Origin: Costus lasius
Taxonomy: Eukaryota; Streptophyta; Magnoliopsida; Zingiberales; Costaceae
Reading direction: 5' to 3'
Length of the DNA: 64,000 nucleotides
Assembly (NCBI GenBank): GCA_027563935.2
Contig: CM050454.1
Coordinates: 2,154,501-2,218,500, forward strand
The notes under the pieces were generated by a model. The model saw only the letters and a list, made by a program, of their open reading frames with translations. It was not told where the DNA came from and searched no databases. Of the stretch, positions 58,474-64,000 are shown in pieces (position 1 is the stretch's first letter; the number at the start of each line of letters is the position of its first letter). Both the position numbers and the translations under genes were made by a program.

Positions 58474-59719
58474 CTATTTGGTCAATTCAATGGCCCAAAT
58501 GTTGGCGAAAACGTACGTCGACTTGAATCCCGAGAAGCCTGCGTTCTTTGCCAAGGCCTCGAACTCCGCCGCCGTCCTCTCCTTCCCTCCGGGGTTGTGG
58601 GCCAGCATCACCAGATCCCCCAGCAGGGCTGCCTGCGTCCCGAAGACTGGTTCCGGAACCGTTGGCGCGATGCCCTCCATCAGGATCACCTTCCCCTTCT
58701 CCGGCAGTGATTTGTAGCAGTTGTCCAGTATTCTCGCACAGTGCTCGTCGCTCCAATCATGGAGGATCCACTGCAGTTAAGAGTCGGAGCTCAGAAATTT
58801 TGAAAACATAGCATGCTCTGTTTCGTGAAGAGTTAGCGAAATTGACCTTCATGAAGATTGCGTCTCCACTCGGAACGCTCGCGAACATGTCGCCACTGAC
58901 GTGCTCCACCCCTGCATCAAGCAGCGCGGCGGCGCTTTGAGCGGTGAGGGGCAGTTAAGATAGGAGGAGAAGGTGGGAGAGGAAGGAGGGACCTGGGAAG
59001 GGGGGCGCTTCGGAGATGACGTGGGGGAGATCGAAGTTGATGCCCTTGATGTCGGGGTACTTGGCGGTGATCATGGCGAGGGTGGCGCCGATGCCGCCGC
59101 CGACGTCGACGATGACGCCTAGGCCGTCGAAGCCGCTGTAGACGTCTAGGAGCTTCTTTGTGAGGATGACGGAGGTACTTTTCATGCCCTCATTGAACAC
59201 CTTGTTGAAGCGCGGGTCGGTGCCGTGGTACTCGAACGACGTCATGCCGTAGGCCCGGTTGAAGGGGATGCCGCCGTGCAGCACCGCGTCCTTGAGGTGG
59301 TACCAGCTCTCCATGAGCACCTTGTCCTGGTTCATCAACACCAGGGTGGCCATGGACACGCCGTCCTCGTTCTTGGTCAGGTACTTGCACGCCGGCGCGA
59401 CCCCATACCGCCTCGTTACCATCCCCTCGGCGCCGGTCTCGACGGAGCAGCTGACGATCTTGTAGGCGGCGAGCAGGCGGAGGATGCGATCGACCATGGA
59501 AGCGGCCTGGGGGTTGTCGGTCGGAAGCTGGGCGGCGATCTCGGCGGGGCTGAGCCTGGCCCCCCGGCCGGCTCTAGCGAGGATCTCGAGCAGATCGAGC
59601 TCAATGGCGGCCTTGAGGGTCATCACCGGGACAGAGAGGGCGCCCATCGTCATCGCGTACATGCACGCCTCCTCGTCCTCCTCCGGCGTCAGCTGCATCG
59701 CCTCCTTGACGGATCCCAT
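58474..59719 (-). CDS. COMT: Caffeic acid O-methyltransferase-like, copy 3
   Basis: Three - strand exons, 59719-58993, 58911-58847 and 58770-58474 (stop TAG), give 362 aa with exon lengths identical to copy 1 (727, 65, 297 nt). All COMT marks are present: [12 protein letters not shown] for SAM, LMNQDK with the usual active-site Asn at residue 130, [30 protein letters not shown], and catalytic His268 in LHDW. It is the most canonical copy. Its upstream DNA diverges from copy 1 about 50 bp before the ATG, so its regulation may differ. It should methylate phenolic hydroxyls of phenylpropanoids or related compounds in the cytosol, and the precise substrate is unknown. Confidence 0.92.
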
Positions 59720-60152
59720 GGCGGCCGCTGAGATTATTGACTGTGCAGCACTGAGTGAATTGAGTGATGGAACTGACGTTGGCGTGAGAGGGGTACACCA
59801 GAGGATAGGATAAGTTTATGGGGGCACTAGCAGACAATTTTTTTCCTAATTTAAATAAAAAACAAATGAGTAAATTTTATTTATATTTTTTATGCTTTTC
59901 CTTCTATTTTCTTTCCTACAAAGTACAGTGTAAATTTTTTTTTTCAAGAAATTTAGCTTGGACATATAGAAAAATTAGTAGGTAAATTTTTTCTGAGTAA
60001 TCTTCTGAGTCATAAATCTAAAGTGACACACGTGATTACAGTTGTAAGTAGTGGCAGGTTGGGAAAGTGTGTCGGCGAATTGACAGAATTTAAAGTGACA
60101 CACGTGATTACACGTGATTACAGGTGGATTTTGTTAAGTACATATTCCTGGC
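59720..60152. repeat. 5' flank of COMT copy 3
   Basis: The first 50 bp match copy 1's leader. Then come unique sequence and a decayed match to 29290-29450 (ccagaaatttagc-like, attagtaggtaaatttt, gtgtcggcga). No gene. Confidence 0.65.
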
Positions 60153-60802
60153 TAGAGGTGGCCAACGGGTGAGCCGGCCCGCGGCCCACCCGACCCAGCA
60201 CGACATGGGTTCAGCCTAGCTCGGCATATTGACCAAGTCAATGGGCCACGGGCAGCCCGTGGCCCGGCTCGAGCCGTGCTGGGCCAAAGGATTCAGGCAA
60301 GTGGCCCGGGTCAAGCACGGCACGGCACGCAGTTATCTATGTTATTTTATAATTTTTTTTAAATTTTTATATAAATTTCTTATTTTTTTAAAAAAATTTT
60401 CTTATTTTATATAATTTAATTAATTAATATTTTACTTATTCTTTAAATTTATTTTAATAAAGCGGGCTAAAGTCGACCCGTGGGCCAAACTCGGGCCGTG
60501 GGCTACATTCGGGCCGGGTCAAGCACAGCCCGCGTTCCGTATCCAAGCCCGTTGGGCCGGATCCGGCCTGCGGGCTAGTTTCAGCACGTGAGCCGGATCC
60601 GTGCCTAGCAAACAAGGGAGCCGTGCCTGAGCCGGCACGACCAATCGTGCCGCGGGCCGTGCCGGGCCCAGAGTATTTTCTCCCGTGCCGGGCCCGACAT
60701 GACAGGATTGGAAACGGGCCGTGCCAAGCACGGCCCACCAAGAGTCGGGCCGAGGCGGGCCCAAGCTCGGGCAGGCCCGAGCACGGCCCATGGCCACTTC
60801 TA
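60153..60802. mobile_element. hAT-like non-autonomous element 3 (650 bp)
   Basis: It begins TAGAGGTGGCCAACGG and ends CATGGCCACTTCTA (one mismatch to the other members). The flanking 8-mers TTCCTGGC and TTCCTGAC are a 7/8 target duplication. The GC-rich ends and AT-rich core match element 1. It is older-looking than elements 1 and 2 and has no coding sequence. Confidence 0.88.
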
Positions 60803-62880
60803 TTCCTGACTATGAAACAAATTTTACAAAAAAAATAAAATAAAATTAATGAATATTTCAAATTTAAAATCAACCCGAATTTAAAAAAATGATCACCGAA
60901 TTTACTGATTTACCGTTTTAAATTACTTTATATATATAAATATATCAATTTTTATTTTAAATATATTTCTCTAATAAAATTTATTAGTTCTATATTTATA
61001 TTTATAAATTTAGTAATTTATCAAGAAAATTTTATCAAATTTATTAAATTTATAAATTTAATACTTAGTATCATGTAAATTTAATTTTTACTGAAACAAA
61101 AAAAATAAAATAAAATAAAATGGATTTTAGAAAACTTATTACTATAGAATATTTAATTTAGATTTAGGTTGGATTCGAGAATCGAATTGGGTTCGGATTT
61201 TGGGTGACAAATAGGTATGTGACCCGTTGCCACGCTATTCTCTATGACACAACGAGAGAAGTATCCAACAAGAGACTTTGGGCTTGTAGTTTAATATTGA
61301 TTTCCCTACATATGAATAGCCTGTGAGAGAGCACGGGCTTAAGCCCACTTCAAGCTCGGAGGTCAACGACCTAACCTCCATGATTTCCTTTACAATGGCA
61401 GTGTTAGAGGTGATGCAAAGTCAAGTTTGGGTGGACATATAGGGTTACGACAAAAAATGGGGTAAGTCAAGTCAAATAGATAATCAGATTTATTATCATA
61501 ATAAATGTGATAAAATTAGCGGATGCCACCTGTAGAGGTGTCGCTCCACAAAAGATTGAAGTGGGGCCCGTAGTAGAAAGATAAGCAAATACAACCCAAA
61601 CCCTAATGGTGTTGACTTTTTGTGAGAGTTGACCTTGGAGGAGCATATAATGGAGACTTGATTTTTATATTTTTCTTCAAATAGTTAGACGTCGACAATT
61701 TAATGACAAGAACCTCTAACATATTTATGTAATTAACTCTTATTTCTAATTCTAAGCAGAATTCATTATCTAGAAAATCTAAAAATAATATCATAATTGT
61801 ATTAAATATTTATTAAAATATAATTTAAATTGTCAATAAGTTGTAGTAAATTCATTTTAGACATTGGTCAGCTCAATCTTATCCAATTGAAGGAAGCACC
61901 CTTAGCTTTTTAAGTCTTATTATATAGCATATCTATGGGGGCAATTTAATAAATTTTTTTTCACTTTTTACAATTTAACCAAATATTAATCTTCAATAAA
62001 AGTTACCTAATTATCTGCCCTTTTCATGAGAATTTGTTCACTTAAAATGCTTAGAAATTTTATTCCCCTTTTAAATACTGCAACAAAAAAAAAGTTGAAG
62101 GACAATTTGGTAATTTACAAGTTTTTTTTTCAAAAGTTACCAATTATTTGTGGCCTTTTTTTCTTAATTGTAGCTCGCAAAATAGCAGTTGAACCCCTGG
62201 ATTTTGGCATAAATAAAAAAAATGGTGAGTTGGGTTACTGGCATTTATATATCATAAGTAGCCATACCAAATCTTGTCATTGACCCCTTCATTTTATGCC
62301 ATCTGGTTCACGTCAATTTCACATTTCTCATCCTCTCACCAGCAAAAAAAATATATATTAAACCCCTCCACAACTTCAACTATTACACCAATTGAAATTA
62401 AATAAATGGCATCTCATCAAAATAAAATTAAATAAAAATAATTTCTTCTATATTTTAACTATCTACCTAATTCAACAGTATCCAAAATTTTAGATGAACT
62501 AATTAGGGAAAAAATAAAAAATTATTTTATTTCAAGCTTATATTTTATATTAGATAGCTTTAGTTGCACGTCTTAAATATCTTTTTAATTATGTGATATT
62601 TTTAAAAATATATACAAAGAAGGGCCGAAAGGCATGGCTCAACAACTACATACCACACAAATCATAATCATTGCAACTTATTTCTTTTGACACCAACACT
62701 TTACCAAATTCTCAATTAACAACTAGTTCTAGTTTTGGTTAGTTTAGTCAAAACCCCCCTCAATTATTTTGTACCTAGTGAATTATTTTAAGATTCGATG
62801 CGTGGACCCTCCTATGATTTTTTCAGCAAAAGTGGTCTAATTGTGGTTACTGTGTAACACAATTGCTGTCTGCAATCATC
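60803..62880. other. AT-rich spacer between COMT copies 3 and 4
   Basis: 60815-61070 matches 29470-29710 and 62470-62690 matches 29730-29925, so one block of copy-1-type upstream DNA is split here by about 1.4 kb of extra AT-rich sequence. No gene is supported; the 85-codon frame at 62026-62283 is featureless. Confidence 0.65.
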
Positions 62881-63000
62881 ATACAAAAAAGTTTCTAAGG
62901 ATGGAAAAAAAGTACACTGTACACAGGCGATGTGCGCGCGCTTATTTCTTCAACCTAAGGACGTAGAGAATAATCCGCCGAGCGCGACACGATTCGCGCC

Positions 63001-64000
63001 CTATTTGGTCAATTCAATGGCCCAAATGTTGGCGAAAACATAGGTCGTCTTGAATCCCAAGAACCCTGCGTCCTTTGCCAAGGCCTCGAACTCCGCCGCC
63101 GTCCTTTCCTTCCCTCCGGGGTTGTGGGCCAGCATCACCAGATCCCCCTGCAGGGCTGCCTTCGCCCCGAGGACCGGTTCCGGCACCGTTGGCGCGATGC
63201 CTTCCATCAGGATCACCTTCCCTTTCTCCGGCAGCGCTTTGTAGCAGTTGACCAGTATTTTCGCGCAGTGCTCGTCGCTCCAATCATGGAGGATCCACTG
63301 CAGGGAAAGAGTCAGAGCTCAGAAATTTTGAAAACAGAGCTGGCTCTGTTTTGTGAAGAGTTAGAGAAATTGACCTTCATGTAGATGGCGTCTCCACTCG
63401 GAACGCTCTCGAACATGTCGCCGCCGACGTGCTCCACCCCTGCAGCAAGCAGCGCCGCGGCGCTTTGAGCGGTGAGGGGAAGTTAAAATAGGAGGAGAAG
63501 GTATGAGAGGAGAGGAGAGGGAGGGACCTGGGAAGGGGGGCGCTTCGGATATGACGTGGGGGAGATCGAAGTTGATGCCTTTGATGTCGGGGGTACTTGG
63601 CGGTGATCATGGCGAGGGTGGCGCCGATGCCGCCGCCGACGTCGACGATGACGCCTAGGCCGTCGAAGCCGCGGTAGATGTCGAGGAGCTTCTTTGTGAG
63701 GATGACGGAGGCGTTCTTCATGCCCTCGTTGAACACCTTGTTGAAGCGCAGGTCGGTGCCGTAGTACTCGAACGACGTCATGCCGTAGGCCCGGTTGAAG
63801 GGGATGCCGCCGTGCAGCACCGCGTCCTTGAGGTGGTACCAGCTCTCCATGAGCACCTTGTCCTGGTTCATCAACACGAGGGCAGCCATGGACACGCCGT
63901 CCTCGTTCTTGGTCAGGTACTTGCACGCCGGTGCGACGCCATACCGCCTCACTACCCGCCCGTCGGCGCCGGTCTCGACGGCGCATCTGACAATCTTGTA
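63001..64000 (-). pseudogene. COMT copy 4, frameshifted and cut by the window edge
   Basis: Exon 3 (63297-63001), exon 2 (63439-63375) and part of exon 1 (from 63528 to the window end) align to copies 1 and 3 with the same exon borders. In exon 1 the G run at 63589-63593 has five G where copies 1 and 3 have four, shifting the frame right after ITAKYP and removing the rest of the SAM domain and exons 2-3. Otherwise the sequence is well conserved ([30 protein letters not shown] in the original frame). The lesion is young or a sequencing error. The 5' end lies outside the window. Confidence 0.85.

Overview
This is nuclear DNA from a flowering plant, most likely a monocot. The genes have introns with GT/AG borders. 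Several first exons are very GC-rich (aldo-keto reductase, LRR receptor, methyltransferases) while later exons and intergenic DNA are AT-rich, a gradient typical of commelinid monocots. The space between genes is full of LTR retrotransposons, hAT elements and an endogenous plant pararetrovirus. I cannot name the species.

Layout. (1) 1-23 kb is gene-bearing, all on the + strand: a PHD-finger/Myb-SANT nuclear protein (about 1.5-9.3 kb, with its 5' end unresolved), a complete four-exon KAB1-type potassium-channel beta subunit/aldo-keto reductase (12.95-17.57 kb, 328 aa) and a complete two-exon TMKL1-type LRR receptor pseudokinase (21.0-23.1 kb, 673 aa). (2) 25-64 kb is a tandem array of caffeic acid O-methyltransferase (COMT-like) genes on the - strand. 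Copies 1 (27.6-28.9 kb) and 3 (58.5-59.7 kb) are structurally intact, each 362 codons in three exons. Copy 2 keeps only exon 3 (44.04-44.34 kb), and its 5' flank lies 11.8 kb away at 56.14 kb. Copy 4 (63.0 kb to the window edge) carries a one-base frameshift. The duplicated unit includes long stretches of flanking DNA.

(3) Mobile DNA fills the array. Three members of one hAT-like family (25125-25788, 29994-31721, 60153-60802) share GC-rich ends, TAGAGGTGGCC-type terminal inverted repeats and 8-bp target duplications. The 1.7-kb member carries its own promoter-like region and a two-exon RING-H2 finger ORF where a transposase would be expected, and this is the most unusual object in the window. 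Beside it lie a broken misato-like gene fragment (31.7-32.4 kb, - strand) and a rearranged endogenous caulimovirid (33.4-38.8 kb) whose capsid half and protease/RT/RNase H half point away from each other. From 38.8 to 43.2 kb there is a mosaic of Ty3/gypsy fragments with a 0.57-kb foldback. A - strand Ty3/gypsy element (44.37-54.17 kb) keeps gag, the primer-binding site and the integrase tail, but its middle holds a 42-bp tandem array and a Pumilio-repeat pseudogene. A 3' end plus LTR of another retroelement (54.17-56.14 kb) follows it.

The three upstream genes act separately: chromatin reading, K+ channel/redox, and receptor signalling. The COMT cluster is a locally expanded phenylpropanoid-type methyltransferase family in which transposons have destroyed some copies. 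All splice models were read by eye from GT/AG sites, reading phase and family knowledge. No alignment or search was run.
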